Part shown: positions 8,273-17,386 of the stretch, in pieces
Layout of the letters: each line of letters begins with the position of its first letter
Numbering within the stretch: position 1 is the first letter of the stretch
From: JBFMCT01 sp046565765
Lineage (GTDB): Bacteria; Actinomycetota; Acidimicrobiia; Acidimicrobiales; AC-14
Length of the DNA: 64,000 bases
Assembly: GCA_046565765.1 (NCBI GenBank)
Contig: JBKHXX010000078.1
Location: 20,874 to 84,873 of the forward strand
Direction of reading: 5' to 3'
Position numbers and translations under genes: made by a program
The notes under the pieces: model-generated
What the model was told of the DNA's origin: nothing
The model's input: only the letters and a program-made list of their open reading frames with translations
Databases searched by the model: none

Positions 8273-8941
8273 ATGCGCCGCGCCGCCTGGTGGCTGGGGC
8301 TCGTAGCTGCCGTCGCACTTCTTCCCGCCTGCTCGTCCGCCCATGAGCTGCCCGCCGCTCCCTGGGCCGAGGCCGCTCCCGCGCCTGCCGCGCCTCCCCC
8401 GCCGACCGTGGCCGACGTCCGCGAGGCGATCGAGACGGAGGAGGCGGCCCGGTTCTCCTTCGGCGAGCCGGACATCCGGGCCGTGCGGGTGGCGGCCGAG
8501 CTGCCCGAGGACGTCCGCCGCGAGATCCACGACCTGCTCGACCGGTACCTCAACGAGGCCACCGTCACCCCCCTGCGCAAGGGCCGGGCGGTGGAGGACC
8601 TGAGCGAGGTGTTCAGCGGCCGGGCCCTGGAGCGGGCCTCCGGCCCCGATCGGGCGGCCCTCGTGGACGACGGCCTGCCCAGGGTGGCCCGCCTGCACGT
8701 CGGCGACGCGTCGGCCCAGCTCACGGCCCTCGTGGGGCCCGGCGGGGTGGCGGTGATGGCTGCCGCCATCCACGTGCTGGTCAGCGGGGCGGTGCCGGGT
8801 GGCGGGCTCACCGTCGAGCGCACCGCCGAGCTGCAACTGGCCCGCGACGGCGACAGCTGGAGAGTCGGCGGCTACGACGTGAGCGTCACCCGCACCGGCC
8901 CCGACGGCATCGTCACGACCACGACGACAACGGAGCCGTGA
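8273..8941 (+). CDS. Secreted lipoprotein of unknown function
   Basis: A 222-residue lipoprotein. The signal peptide MRRAAWWLGLVAAVALLPAC ends in the lipobox LPAC, which puts the acylated cysteine at residue 20. A Pro/Ala-rich linker follows, then a mixed alpha/beta domain with no motif I recognise (REIHDLLDRYLNEATVTPLR, VGDASAQLTALV). The end has a Thr run (VTTTTTTEP). ATG 8273 is chosen because the signal peptide starts there. The stop overlaps the GTG of the LCP gene (GTGA), so both products are made together and probably act at the cell surface. Confidence 0.75.
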   Translation: MRRAAWWLGLVAAVALLPACSSAHELPAAPWAEAAPAPAAPPPPTVADVREAIETEEAARFSFGEPDIRAVRVAAELPEDVRREIHDLLDRYLNEATVTPLRKGRAVEDLSEVFSGRALERASGPDRAALVDDGLPRVARLHVGDASAQLTALVGPGGVAVMAAAIHVLVSGAVPGGGLTVERTAELQLARDGDSWRVGGYDVSVTRTGPDGIVTTTTTTEP

Positions 8942-9849
8942 GGCACCGCGGCATGGCCATCGTCACCGGCTTGCTCATCCCTCTCCTGCTGGCCGCCGGG
9001 TTCGTCGTGTCCGCCTCCAGGGGCGGTCCCGGCTTCCAGCTCGGCGAGCCGTCGTTGCAGGTCACCCGGGTCGACGAGGCCCGGTTCACGGACGTGCCCG
9101 GTGAGCTGACGTTCGTCCTCATCGTCGGCAACGACGCCCGCCCCGGCGAGCGGGCGTCCCGGGGCGACGCCCTCCATCTCGTCGGCGTCAACCCGGCCAG
9201 CGGCCGGGCCACGATCCTCAACTTCCCCCGTGACCTGTGGGTGCCCATTCCCGGGCGGGGCACGGACAAGATCAACGCCGCCCACCTGGCCGGCGGCCCC
9301 GCCCTCCAGGCCCGCACCGTCGCCCAGCTGGTCGGGGTGGACATCCCCTACGTCATCACCACCGGCTTCGACGGGTTCCAGGCCATGGTGGACGAGCTGG
9401 GCGGGATGGAGGTCAACGTGCCCATGGCCATGGCCGATCGCAACTCGGGGGCCTTCTTCAGCCCGGGTGTCACCCACATGGACGGCGGAGCCGCCCTCGC
9501 CATGGCCCGCAACCGGAACCTGCCCGGCGGCGACTTCACCCGCAGCGAGAACCAGGCCCGCCTGGTCCTCGCCGCCCTGGCCAAGCTGCGGGCGGAGAGC
9601 CCCACGGCGGCCAAGACCATCCGCTGGCTCTCCGTGCTCCTCCGCCATTCGACCCTCGACGGGGCGGGGTGGGCCGACCTCTACCGCCTGGGCCGCCTCG
9701 CCCTCTCCATCGATCCCGGCAACGTGCGCAGCGCGACCGTGCCCGGCAACATCGGCTCGGCGGCCAACCAGTCGGTGGTGTTCCTGGGCGGCGGGGCGCC
9801 CGGGTTGTTCGCCGACTTCCGCGACGACGCCATCCTCCAGTCGTACTAG
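8938..9849 (+). CDS. LytR-CpsA-Psr (LCP) family protein
   Basis: A 303-residue membrane-anchored LCP protein. One N-terminal helix (IVTGLLIPLLLAAGFVVS) is followed by the extracytoplasmic LCP domain, with FVLIVGNDARPGERASRGD, ILNFPRDLWVPIPG, DKINAAH and GAALAMARNR. The Asp and Arg residues that bind pyrophosphate and magnesium in LCP enzymes are present. The family moves glycans from undecaprenyl-pyrophosphate carriers onto peptidoglycan (wall teichoic acid, arabinogalactan or capsule). The usual LytR_C tail is missing, so this is a short form. It is translationally coupled to the lipoprotein before it. Confidence 0.88.
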   Translation: MRHRGMAIVTGLLIPLLLAAGFVVSASRGGPGFQLGEPSLQVTRVDEARFTDVPGELTFVLIVGNDARPGERASRGDALHLVGVNPASGRATILNFPRDLWVPIPGRGTDKINAAHLAGGPALQARTVAQLVGVDIPYVITTGFDGFQAMVDELGGMEVNVPMAMADRNSGAFFSPGVTHMDGGAALAMARNRNLPGGDFTRSENQARLVLAALAKLRAESPTAAKTIRWLSVLLRHSTLDGAGWADLYRLGRLALSIDPGNVRSATVPGNIGSAANQSVVFLGGGAPGLFADFRDDAILQSY

Positions 9850-9854
9850 AGGAA

Positions 9855-10877
9855 CTAGGGCCGGGAGGGGCCGGACCCGGCGCCCGTCTCCTCCACCGCG
9901 ACGCCGATGGCATCGAGCAGGGCCGGCTCCAGGGCCACGTCGGCGGCCCCGATCCAGCCCTCGATCTGGTCGGGACGGCGGGCGCCCACGATGGCGCCGG
10001 TGACGCCGGGGCAGGCCAGCGTCCACGCCACCGCCAGCTCGGCCACCGAGCAGCCCACGTAGTTGGCGATCCCCTCGAGCCGCGCCACCAGGGCCAGGTT
10101 GCGGGACAGGCCCGGCTCCCGGAAGTCGTCGTGGTCGCTGCGCCAGTCGTCGGGGGGCAGGTTGGCCGCCCGCTCGGGGGAGAACGCCCCCGTCAGGAGC
10201 CCCGACCGCATGGGGCTGTAGACGATGGTGCCCAGCCCGTGGGCGGCGGCCCACGGGATCACCGTGCCCGCCGTGTCACGGGCCAGCAGGTTGAGCTCGG
10301 GCTGGGATGACTCGACGGGGCGCAGCGCTTGGCACCGCTCCAGCAGGTCGACGTCGAAGTTGCTCACCCCGATGTGGGCCACCTTGCCCTCGTCCACCAG
10401 CTCCACCATCGTCGCCCACGAGTCCTCCACCGGCGTGCCGTCGTGGGTCGGCCAGTGGAACTGGAACAGGTCGATGCGCTCCAGGCCGAGCCGGCGCAGC
10501 GAGTCGTCGCACTCGCGGCGGATCGACTCCGGCGCCAGCACGTTGCGCACCGTCGTGCCCCCCGGGTCCCAGACCAGGCCGCACTTGGTGAAGACGTACG
10601 GCCGCTCGTCGGCGGGCAGCTCCCGCACCGCCCGGCCCACCACCTCCTCGGCGTGGCCCAGCCCGTAGGCGGCGGCGGTGTCGACCCAGTTGAGCCCGCA
10701 CTCGACGGCCCGGTGGATGGTGGCGACGGACTCGTCGTCGTCCTGCGGCCCCCATCCGCCCTGCCAGCCCGACCCCCCGATGGCCCAGGCGCCGAGGCCG
10801 AGGCGGGTGATCTCCATCCCGGTGGACCCCAGCGGGGCGGTCGGGAGATGCGTCGTGGCGGTGTGGCTGGTGGTCAA
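9855..10877 (-). CDS. Aldo/keto reductase
   Basis: A 340-residue NADPH-dependent aldo/keto reductase. The family opening PLGSTGMEITRLGLGAWAIG and the catalytic tetrad are visible: Asp and Tyr in DTAAAYGLGHAEEVVG, Lys in YVFTKCGLVWD, His in LFQFHWPTHDG. The cofactor region includes AIVGARRPDQIEGW. It should reduce a carbonyl (aldehyde or ketosugar) to an alcohol; the substrate is unknown, and its place after galT suggests a sugar or sugar-derived carbonyl. TTG 10877 overlaps the galT stop (TTGA) and AGGAGG precedes it, so it is translated by coupling. Confidence 0.88.
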   Translation of the reverse strand: MTTSHTATTHLPTAPLGSTGMEITRLGLGAWAIGGSGWQGGWGPQDDDESVATIHRAVECGLNWVDTAAAYGLGHAEEVVGRAVRELPADERPYVFTKCGLVWDPGGTTVRNVLAPESIRRECDDSLRRLGLERIDLFQFHWPTHDGTPVEDSWATMVELVDEGKVAHIGVSNFDVDLLERCQALRPVESSQPELNLLARDTAGTVIPWAAAHGLGTIVYSPMRSGLLTGAFSPERAANLPPDDWRSDHDDFREPGLSRNLALVARLEGIANYVGCSVAELAVAWTLACPGVTGAIVGARRPDQIEGWIGAADVALEPALLDAIGVAVEETGAGSGPSRP

Positions 10878-11875
10878 GGGAGGGCTCCTCCTGTGCCGGC
10901 CCGGGCCGCCGCCTCCCGCAAGCGGGCGGACGCGGTCTCGGGCCGAACGTCGCTGATGAAGGCCCCGCCGCCCAGCTCGGACCCGGCCAGGTACTTGAGC
11001 TTGGTGGCGGTGCGGTGGGGGGGCATGAACTCGAGGTGCAGGTGGCTGACGTGCTGCCACTGGCCGTCGTCGGTGGGGGCCTGGTGCATGGCCATCACAT
11101 AGGGCAGGCGGAACTCGAAGAGGCCGTCGTAGGCGCCCAGCACCTCCCGCAGCAGGCGGGCCAGCTCCAGGCGCTCCGGATCGGTCAGGTCGATGAGGCT
11201 GGCGGCGTGGCGGTGGCTGATGACGTGCACCTCGTAGGGCCAGCGGGCGGCGAAGGGCACGAAGGCCAGGAAGCTCCCGTTCTCGGCGACGATGCGGACC
11301 CCGTCGGCCCGCTCCCGGGCCACCACGTCGCAGAACACGCAGGTGCCGTGGGCCTCGAAGTGGGCCGACGCGGCGGCCAGCTCCAGCGCCGGCCGGGGCG
11401 GCACCTCGGGAAAGGCGTAGATCTGCCCGTGGGGGTGGTGGAGGGTCACGCCGATGGCCTCGCCGCGGTTCTCGAAGATGAGCACGTAGGCGATCTCTTC
11501 CCTGGCGCCCAGCTCCGCATACCGGTCGGCCCACACGCCGACGATGCGGGCGATCTTGCCCACTTCCATCTGGGCCATCTCCAGGTGGTGGTCGTCGGAG
11601 TAGACGACCACCTCGGCCGCCCCCAGGGCCGGCGCCACGCCGTAGAGATCGGACGTGGGGACGTCCGGATCGGGCGGGTCGGCGACGAGCGACGGGAAGC
11701 GGTTGTCGAACACGACCACGTCGAAGGATTCCAGGGGGATCTCCGTCGGCTCCCCCCCGGGCCGGGTCGGGCACAGGGGGCAGTGGTCGGCCGGCGGCAG
11801 GAACGTGCGGTCCTGGCGGTGGCTGGCGAAGACGCGCCACTCCCCGGTCGTGGGGTCGCGCCGCCGTTCGGTCAC
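10874..11875 (-). CDS. galT: Galactose-1-phosphate uridylyltransferase
   Basis: A 333-residue HIT-superfamily enzyme of the Leloir pathway that swaps UMP between UDP-glucose and galactose 1-phosphate. The active-site motif HPHGQ lies at residues 147-151, with its His as the uridylylated nucleophile. A CPLC pair at residues 32-35 and conserved RDPTTGEWRVFA and VVVFDNRFPSL segments support the call. The C-terminal half contains VSHLHLEFMPPHRT. It gives UDP-galactose, which the mutase encoded at 18502 could use. It is expressed leftwards after the GH2 gene (61-base gap with a hairpin) and is coupled to the aldo/keto reductase. Confidence 0.93.
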   Translation of the reverse strand: MTERRRDPTTGEWRVFASHRQDRTFLPPADHCPLCPTRPGGEPTEIPLESFDVVVFDNRFPSLVADPPDPDVPTSDLYGVAPALGAAEVVVYSDDHHLEMAQMEVGKIARIVGVWADRYAELGAREEIAYVLIFENRGEAIGVTLHHPHGQIYAFPEVPPRPALELAAASAHFEAHGTCVFCDVVARERADGVRIVAENGSFLAFVPFAARWPYEVHVISHRHAASLIDLTDPERLELARLLREVLGAYDGLFEFRLPYVMAMHQAPTDDGQWQHVSHLHLEFMPPHRTATKLKYLAGSELGGGAFISDVRPETASARLREAAARAGTGGALP

Positions 11876-11917
11876 CGGGCCACCGTCCTCGACGGCGCCC
11901 CGGTGAATGCTTGCTGG

Positions 11918-11938
11918 GACCGGCCTCCCGGGCCGGTC
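11918..11938 (-). terminator. Hairpin at the end of the GH2 gene
   Basis: Perfect 8-base arms (11918-11925 and 11931-11938) with a five-base loop overlap the GH2 stop codon. No T-tract follows on the minus strand, so it may be a weak terminator or an mRNA 3' stabiliser separating GH2 from galT rather than a full stop. Confidence 0.35.
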
Positions 11939-14744
11939 ACCGGGCCACGTCCTCGTGCCACGAATACGTGGTGAGCGAGCGGCCGTCGTGCTTGGTGAGG
12001 CGGTCGCCCACCATGACGGGCCGGGCCTGGGCCACCCACCGGAGCAGGTCGGCGAGGATGGAGCGGGCGGCCACGTCGCCGGCGAGAGCCCGCTCCTCCA
12101 GGCGGTACTGGCAGAGCACCATCCGCCCCGCGCCCACCGCGTGGGAGCCCACGACCGTTCCGGTCAGGGCGCCCGGGAAGGGCTTGTAGGCGATGACGAC
12201 GGGCGTGTCGGGGAAGGGCCGGCCGGCCACGCTGGCCACCACCGTGTGGGCGTGGATGGTCGAGTCCTCGGCCACCAGCAGGGCCCTCCGGGGCAGGGCC
12301 GGCACCGCGCCGTGGTCGGTGGTGAAGCGGAAGACGGTCGACCCCCAGGCGGTTTCGAGGTCTTCCAGCGTCAGCGGGACGGGGTAGTGGGCGGCCGCCG
12401 CCCGCTCCTGGGCCAGGACCAGCACCACGTCGCCGTGGCGCAGCGCCTCGGCCACCTGGGCCGCGGCCGACGGAGAGTCGAGGGCCCCCTCGGGCACGAC
12501 CAGCGGGCCGACGCCCCCCGGCACCGCTCCCACCCCGGCCAGGGCGGCCTCGCCCCGGCCCGGCCGCAGCACCCGCACCGGCACCGCCGCCCCCGCCAGG
12601 CGGACCACGTGGACGGGGTAGCGGTTCTCCGCCACCGGCGTGCCCCCGGCCGACAGCCGCAGCACGAGGTCGTGGTTGCCGGGCACGTCCGGTGCGGTGA
12701 CCGTGACCTCGCCGCCCGCGTGCGCCCGGTAGCCGGCCAGGTCGCCGAGCTGCACCATGGCCGAGCCCTCGGGGAACCGGTCCTCCACCAGGCGGGCCGG
12801 CAGCTCCGATGCGTCCACCGCCAGGAGGCTCTCGATCGTCACCGCGCCGACGGCGTCCCCGAAGCGGATCTCGACGGTGACGCCGTCCAGCGCGGGGCCG
12901 TCGTTGGCCACGTGCAGCTCGGCGCGCAACGTCTGGCCGGCGGCGGCGACGAGCGTGTCCAGCTGGAGCATCGGCAGCACCGTCGCGTTGGCCCGCCGGA
13001 TCTCCTGCACGGCCAGCCGCTTGGGCCGGCGGTGCAGGTCGAGCACGCCGTTGAGCTCGAACGGCACGTCGGTCAGCTCGGTGAGGCAGTAGCCGCCGAT
13101 GTGCTGGTGGCGGCGGAACACCTCGGCCTGGAGGCGGTCGGAGATCCCCTGGTAGCGCTGGGTCTCGATGGCGAAGCGCCCGATGGTGGCGGGCCACAGG
13201 CTGTCGGCCAGCCCCGCGGCGTGGACCGCCCGGGTGTCCCAGAACGGCGGGTCGGCCAGCAGGGGCATCTCGGGCAGCCCCCAGTCGCCGAACTCGCTCA
13301 CGAAGAAGGGGCGGCCCGTGCCCGCCCACCGCTGCGACTGGCGTTCGAGCTTGTCGAGGTAGTCGCGGTGGAGCCGGCCGTACCAGTGGGCGGTGAGGAT
13401 GGGGGACTCGTACACCTCGCCCGGGTCGGGCTCGACCCAGTCGTTCTCGATCACCGGCCGGCTCGGGTCCTCGGCCCGGACGGCGGCGTAGAGGGTGCGG
13501 GCGAACGACTCGTACTGCGGCCACCGGCGTGCCTCCCGCCGCCCGTCGCAGATCTCGTTCATGGCCGACCACAGCACGATCGACGGGTGGTTGCGGTCCC
13601 GCCGCACCTGGGCCACGGCGGCCCGCACGCACCGCCTGGTGAGCGTGGAGTCGTCGCCCATCTCCTCGTGGACGATGGGCTCGGCGACGGGGATGTCGGA
13701 GTGCACCAGCACCCCGATCTGGTCGCACAGGTCGAGGTACCGGGGGTCGAAGGCCTTGATGTGGAGGCGGAGCATGTTGAAGCCCATGGCCTTGGCCGCC
13801 TCGATCTCGGCCCGCATCTGGGCCTCGTCCCCCTCGGCGTAGAGGCCGTCGGCCCGGAAGCCCTGCACCAGCACGCTCTTCATCCGGAACGGCTCGCCGT
13901 TGACCAGCATGCGATCGCCGTCGAGGCGCACGGTGCGCAGTCCGTAGCGGAGGTTCGCGGTGTCGCTCGGGCCGGCGGCCGTCCAGGCGTCGAGGTCGAG
14001 CTCGTGGAGGACGGGGTGGGCGGGCGACCAGCGGGCCTCGGCGGTCCGTCCCAGGGCGACCTCGACCGTGACCCGCTCCCCGGCGGGGACGGTCGCGGCC
14101 CGCTCCTCGGCCCGCCCCAGGGTGCGCACGCCGAGGCGGGCGTCCGCCGCCTCGGCCGGGCTGCGGTTCTCCAGCTCGACCGTCACGTGCAGGTCGTCGG
14201 GGTCGGCGTCGACGAAGACGTCGCCGATCACCACTTGGCCGTGACGGCGCAGGGTGACGGTCTGCCAGATCCCGCCGTAGGTCATGTACAGGCTGGGGCG
14301 GCTGGGGAAGACGTGGTTGGCCCAACCCTGCTTGCCGTGGGCCATGCGCACGTGCTCGGGGTCGTCCACGGAGGGGTCGAACACCCGGACCGCCAGCTCG
14401 TTCCCGCCCGGCACGAGCAAGGCCGTCGGGTCGAGGTCGAAGGGGGTGAAGGGGGCGTCGTGGCTCCCCAGGAGCCGGCCGTTGAGGTAGACGTCGGCGA
14501 AGTCCATGACCGCGCCGAAGCGCAGCGTCCACCCGCCCGACACGTCGTCGAGGGTGAACCGGCGGCGGTACCACGCCACCCCGTCGAGGTCGAGGTGGCC
14601 CTGGGTCTCCCACAGGGCGGGCACGGCGATGGGCACACCCGCCGACCCCCCAAGGTCGGCCAGCTCGTGGGGGCCGGGGAAGAACTCCCACTCGCCGTCC
14701 AGGGACGCGCGGCGCCGGTCGTCGAACCGCAGCGGCCCCGTCAT
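11937..14744 (-). CDS. Glycoside hydrolase family 2 protein
   Basis: A 935-residue enzyme with the GH2 plan: N-terminal sugar-binding jelly-roll (YRRRFTLDDVSGGWTLRFGA, VYLNGRLLGSHDAPFTPFDL), immunoglobulin-like domain, then a TIM barrel. The acid/base is the Glu in LWSAMNEICDG and the likely nucleophile the Glu in PFFVSEFGDWG. GFNMLRLHIKAFDPRY is the typical strand before the active site. The last 300 residues form extra beta domains. GH2 covers beta-galactosidases, glucuronidases and mannosidases; I cannot tell which, though galT next door favours a galactoside. No signal peptide is seen, so it acts in the cytoplasm. ATG 14744 overlaps the dehydrogenase stop (ATGA). Confidence 0.88.
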   Translation of the reverse strand: MTGPLRFDDRRRASLDGEWEFFPGPHELADLGGSAGVPIAVPALWETQGHLDLDGVAWYRRRFTLDDVSGGWTLRFGAVMDFADVYLNGRLLGSHDAPFTPFDLDPTALLVPGGNELAVRVFDPSVDDPEHVRMAHGKQGWANHVFPSRPSLYMTYGGIWQTVTLRRHGQVVIGDVFVDADPDDLHVTVELENRSPAEAADARLGVRTLGRAEERAATVPAGERVTVEVALGRTAEARWSPAHPVLHELDLDAWTAAGPSDTANLRYGLRTVRLDGDRMLVNGEPFRMKSVLVQGFRADGLYAEGDEAQMRAEIEAAKAMGFNMLRLHIKAFDPRYLDLCDQIGVLVHSDIPVAEPIVHEEMGDDSTLTRRCVRAAVAQVRRDRNHPSIVLWSAMNEICDGRREARRWPQYESFARTLYAAVRAEDPSRPVIENDWVEPDPGEVYESPILTAHWYGRLHRDYLDKLERQSQRWAGTGRPFFVSEFGDWGLPEMPLLADPPFWDTRAVHAAGLADSLWPATIGRFAIETQRYQGISDRLQAEVFRRHQHIGGYCLTELTDVPFELNGVLDLHRRPKRLAVQEIRRANATVLPMLQLDTLVAAAGQTLRAELHVANDGPALDGVTVEIRFGDAVGAVTIESLLAVDASELPARLVEDRFPEGSAMVQLGDLAGYRAHAGGEVTVTAPDVPGNHDLVLRLSAGGTPVAENRYPVHVVRLAGAAVPVRVLRPGRGEAALAGVGAVPGGVGPLVVPEGALDSPSAAAQVAEALRHGDVVLVLAQERAAAAHYPVPLTLEDLETAWGSTVFRFTTDHGAVPALPRRALLVAEDSTIHAHTVVASVAGRPFPDTPVVIAYKPFPGALTGTVVGSHAVGAGRMVLCQYRLEERALAGDVAARSILADLLRWVAQARPVMVGDRLTKHDGRSLTTYSWHEDVAR

Positions 14745-15778
14745 CCGGTCACGATGGCGACTTTTCCGCCCGTCCCCCCGTCGGCAGCGGCATAGGCGTC
14801 GGCGGCCTGCTCGAGCGGGAAGCGGTCGGACACGACCACCTCGGGGTGCAGGTCCCACCGCACCAGCCGCTCCATGAGCTCCCCCATCCTCCCCACGCTC
14901 GTGACCCAGGACCCCGACACGGTCAGCTGGGGATGGATGATCACGGGGCTCACGTCGACTTCGAGGCGCCCGCCCTCGCCCACGAAGACGCAGCGGCCCC
15001 AGCGGCGGGTGCCCCGCAGGGCGCCGAGGCGGCCCGGAGCCGAGCCCGAGCAGTCGAACGACGCCTCGCAGCCGTGCCCGCCGGTGGCCTCCCGGATGAC
15101 GTCGACCGCCCCGTCGCCGGCCGGCACGGCCAGGTCGAAGGCGCCCAGGTCGACGGCCGACTGCCGCCGCTGCGGCACCGTGTCGACGCCGATGCACAGC
15201 TGTGCCCCCAGGGCCCTGGCCAGCAGCCCCACCGCCAGACCGACCGGGCCCAGCCCGCACACCAGCACCGCGTCTCGCCCGGAGACCCGGGCCCGGCAGA
15301 CCGCCTCGTAGGCCGTGCCGAAGCCGCAGGCCACGCACGCCCCGTCGAGGAAGGTGAGCGGCTCGGGGAGGGCCACGCACGTGCGCTCGTCGGCCAGCAG
15401 GTACTCGGCGTGGCCGCCGTCGCGCTGCCAGCCGTAGGCCGCCCGCAGCGGAGAGGTGCAGCTGATCATGTACCCGGTACGGCAGTCCCAGCACAGGCCG
15501 CAGCCGGCGATGTGGTACAGCGCCACCCGGTCGCCCAGGGCGAAGCGGCGGCAGTGCGGTCCCACCTCGACGATCTCGCCCGCCGGTTCGTGCCCGGCCA
15601 CCACGTCGCAGTAGGCCTCCGGGCCCTTGCCCAGGTGCTCGCGGTAGATGGCCCGCAGGTCGCTGCCGCAGATCCCGGAGGCACGTACCCGCACCAGCAC
15701 CTGCCCCGGTCCCGGCGACGGCACGGGCACGTCCCGGATGTCCACCTGCCGGTTTCCGGGCAGGTACACGGCCCGCAT
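14741..15778 (-). CDS. Zinc-dependent alcohol (sugar alcohol) dehydrogenase
   Basis: A 345-residue medium-chain dehydrogenase. Catalytic zinc ligands are visible in GICGSD (Cys) and AGHEPAGE (His, Glu). The structural zinc site is CGLCWDCRTGYMISC. The Rossmann motif is LVCGLGPVGLAVGLLARALG. The family oxidises alcohols or polyols with NAD(P)+, for instance sorbitol, threonine or sugars; the substrate here is unknown but the gene is embedded in a glycosidase operon. ATG 15778 is chosen over ATG 15796 because AGGGG lies seven bases before it and it starts one base after the GH1-like stop. Confidence 0.88.
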   Translation of the reverse strand: MRAVYLPGNRQVDIRDVPVPSPGPGQVLVRVRASGICGSDLRAIYREHLGKGPEAYCDVVAGHEPAGEIVEVGPHCRRFALGDRVALYHIAGCGLCWDCRTGYMISCTSPLRAAYGWQRDGGHAEYLLADERTCVALPEPLTFLDGACVACGFGTAYEAVCRARVSGRDAVLVCGLGPVGLAVGLLARALGAQLCIGVDTVPQRRQSAVDLGAFDLAVPAGDGAVDVIREATGGHGCEASFDCSGSAPGRLGALRGTRRWGRCVFVGEGGRLEVDVSPVIIHPQLTVSGSWVTSVGRMGELMERLVRWDLHPEVVVSDRFPLEQAADAYAAADGGTGGKVAIVTG

Positions 15779-15779
15779 G

Positions 15780-17150
15780 TCAGGGCCCCTCTTCACGGAC
15801 CTTGAGCTCGATCTGGGTGCCGTACTCGGGGGCGTTGCGCACGATCTCCGCCGCCGGCGGGTCCTGCCAGTCCCAGTGGGCCATCTGCGGCATCCAACCC
15901 CGCAGCCAGTCCGACACCGGCGGCTGGAAGCGGTAGGCGGGCAGCTCCGCGGCGGGCGAACCGTGGGCTGCCATGCGGTAGGCCGCCGACATCGACGATG
16001 GCCGGCGGTCGAGCCTGTCGTCGAGCCAGTAGACCCCTACCGGGTCGACGTTGCCCTCGGACCGGCAGAGCAGCGAGTCCCAGTCGCAGGAGTCCACGAA
16101 CGGGTACCAGCAGTAGCCGTCCAGAGGCACGCCCGCATCGCGGGCGATCTCGCACTGCTCGAGGGTGTACTTGAGCCAGCTCGCCCGGTCGGACGCGTAG
16201 CCCCGGATGTTGGTCTCCGTGAGGGCGCACGGGATCTGGAAGCGGTCCCAGTAGGTGCGGATCAGGTCGGACAGCGAACCGGGAGCGGGGGACGTCATCA
16301 GCCCCCGCCCGGCGGCGTCGAGGTACTGCCACTGGCAGTGGGCGTAGTAGTCGAGGCCGAGGATGTCGATGTGGCCCGGCTCCATGTCGAGCAGGGGTGC
16401 CCCACCGGCCTCCAGCACGGTGCGCACGAAGGGGCGGTCGGGCGACAGCTCCCGCCCGAGGAACAGGTCGGTGAGGAAGAACCGCCGGTCGTTGGCGAAG
16501 TCGGCGTGCACCTGCGCCTCGGGCCGGGCGGCGGTGTGGCCTTCACAGGCCTCCACATAGACGTGGCGGGCGCCGGGGAGCAGCTCGCGCAGCATGCGGC
16601 TGCCCTCGGCGAGGGAGGGGAACACGTTGCGGGCGAGGGTGAGGAACCCCTTCAACCCCTTGAGGTGAGGTGCCCAGACCCCCTCCTGCCCGCACATCAG
16701 GAACGTCGTGAACGGCTCGTTGAAGAGGGTGTACTCCTCGATCCAGGGGTAGCGCCGGGCGAACGTCTCGACGTACCGGAGGAAGGACCGGGCCCATCTG
16801 CGGTCGGCGAACCCCCGGCGCAGCCACAACGGGTAGGACGTGTGGTGCACCAGGTCGACCATTGGCACCATGCCCTTGTCGCGCAGGTAGCCCAGCACCT
16901 TGTCGGTGCCAGCCCAGTCGAACTCGCCGGGGCGGCGTTCGATGCGGTGCCAGCGCGCCGGGTAGCGAACCCGCGTGACCCCGGCCGACCGCAGCAGGTC
17001 GAGATCGTCCCGCCACCGCCGGACATGGTCGGTGGTCTCCAGCACGTCGACGTCGAGGGCGGGCTGGAAGGTCGACTCGAAGCCCCCGATGAACGACAGC
17101 GGCTTCGCTTCGGTCGGCGGGGCCACGGGCTCCGTTTGTAGTTGAACCAT
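15780..17150 (-). CDS. Glycoside hydrolase, GH1-like (clan GH-A)
   Basis: A 456-residue cytoplasmic TIM-barrel glycosidase, close to the usual GH1 length. The acid/base Glu lies in EEYTLFNEPFTTFL (NEP) and the likely nucleophile in CALTETNIRGYAS (TETN). WRDDLDLLRSAGVTRVRYP and ILGLDYYAHCQW are typical strands, and YCWYPFVDSCDWDS resembles the GH1 WS-D aglycone region. Substrate unknown: a beta-glucoside or beta-galactoside is plausible. It is the first gene of a leftward operon (GH1, dehydrogenase, GH2, possibly galT and aldo/keto reductase) reading from the regulatory region with the LacI-like operator. No signal peptide, so the substrate must be imported. Confidence 0.85.
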   Translation of the reverse strand: MVQLQTEPVAPPTEAKPLSFIGGFESTFQPALDVDVLETTDHVRRWRDDLDLLRSAGVTRVRYPARWHRIERRPGEFDWAGTDKVLGYLRDKGMVPMVDLVHHTSYPLWLRRGFADRRWARSFLRYVETFARRYPWIEEYTLFNEPFTTFLMCGQEGVWAPHLKGLKGFLTLARNVFPSLAEGSRMLRELLPGARHVYVEACEGHTAARPEAQVHADFANDRRFFLTDLFLGRELSPDRPFVRTVLEAGGAPLLDMEPGHIDILGLDYYAHCQWQYLDAAGRGLMTSPAPGSLSDLIRTYWDRFQIPCALTETNIRGYASDRASWLKYTLEQCEIARDAGVPLDGYCWYPFVDSCDWDSLLCRSEGNVDPVGVYWLDDRLDRRPSSMSAAYRMAAHGSPAAELPAYRFQPPVSDWLRGWMPQMAHWDWQDPPAAEIVRNAPEYGTQIELKVREEGP

Positions 17151-17386
17151 CCCTGGTGCTCAACCTTTCCCGGAGTCGGGGCTCGATCGCGCGGGCAGAG
17201 GCCCTCTTTGGGGAAGCCGCTGACGGGGTACCCGCCCTCTTCAAGCCGCAAACGCGTTATGCGGCGACCGCAATTGGGTACACCGGGGCCAGTTGAGCCA
17301 TCAGCTGCGGGGAGGGGCCAGCCTGGTGGTCTAGGTGGTCGAGACTTACGGCGCTCCCGGCGGCGTCTACAGGAGGAGCGTCTTCG
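17151..17386. promoter_or_regulatory. Divergent regulatory region with LacI-like operator
   Basis: This 236-base gap separates the leftward glycosidase operon from the rightward glycosyltransferase/mutase operon and carries no credible ORF. The palindrome AACGCGTT (17251-17258), in the context CGCAAACGCGTTATGCG, resembles the core of LacI-family operators. AGGAGGAG at 17371-17378 is the ribosome binding site for TTG 17387. I do not see clear -35/-10 pairs for either side, and no LacI-type regulator is encoded in the window. Confidence 0.45.

Noticed and set aside
11907..14795. 962-codon plus-strand frame opposite the GH2 gene
   Set aside because: Shadow of the GH2 and neighbouring genes; Gly/Val/His/Arg-rich sequence with no domain.
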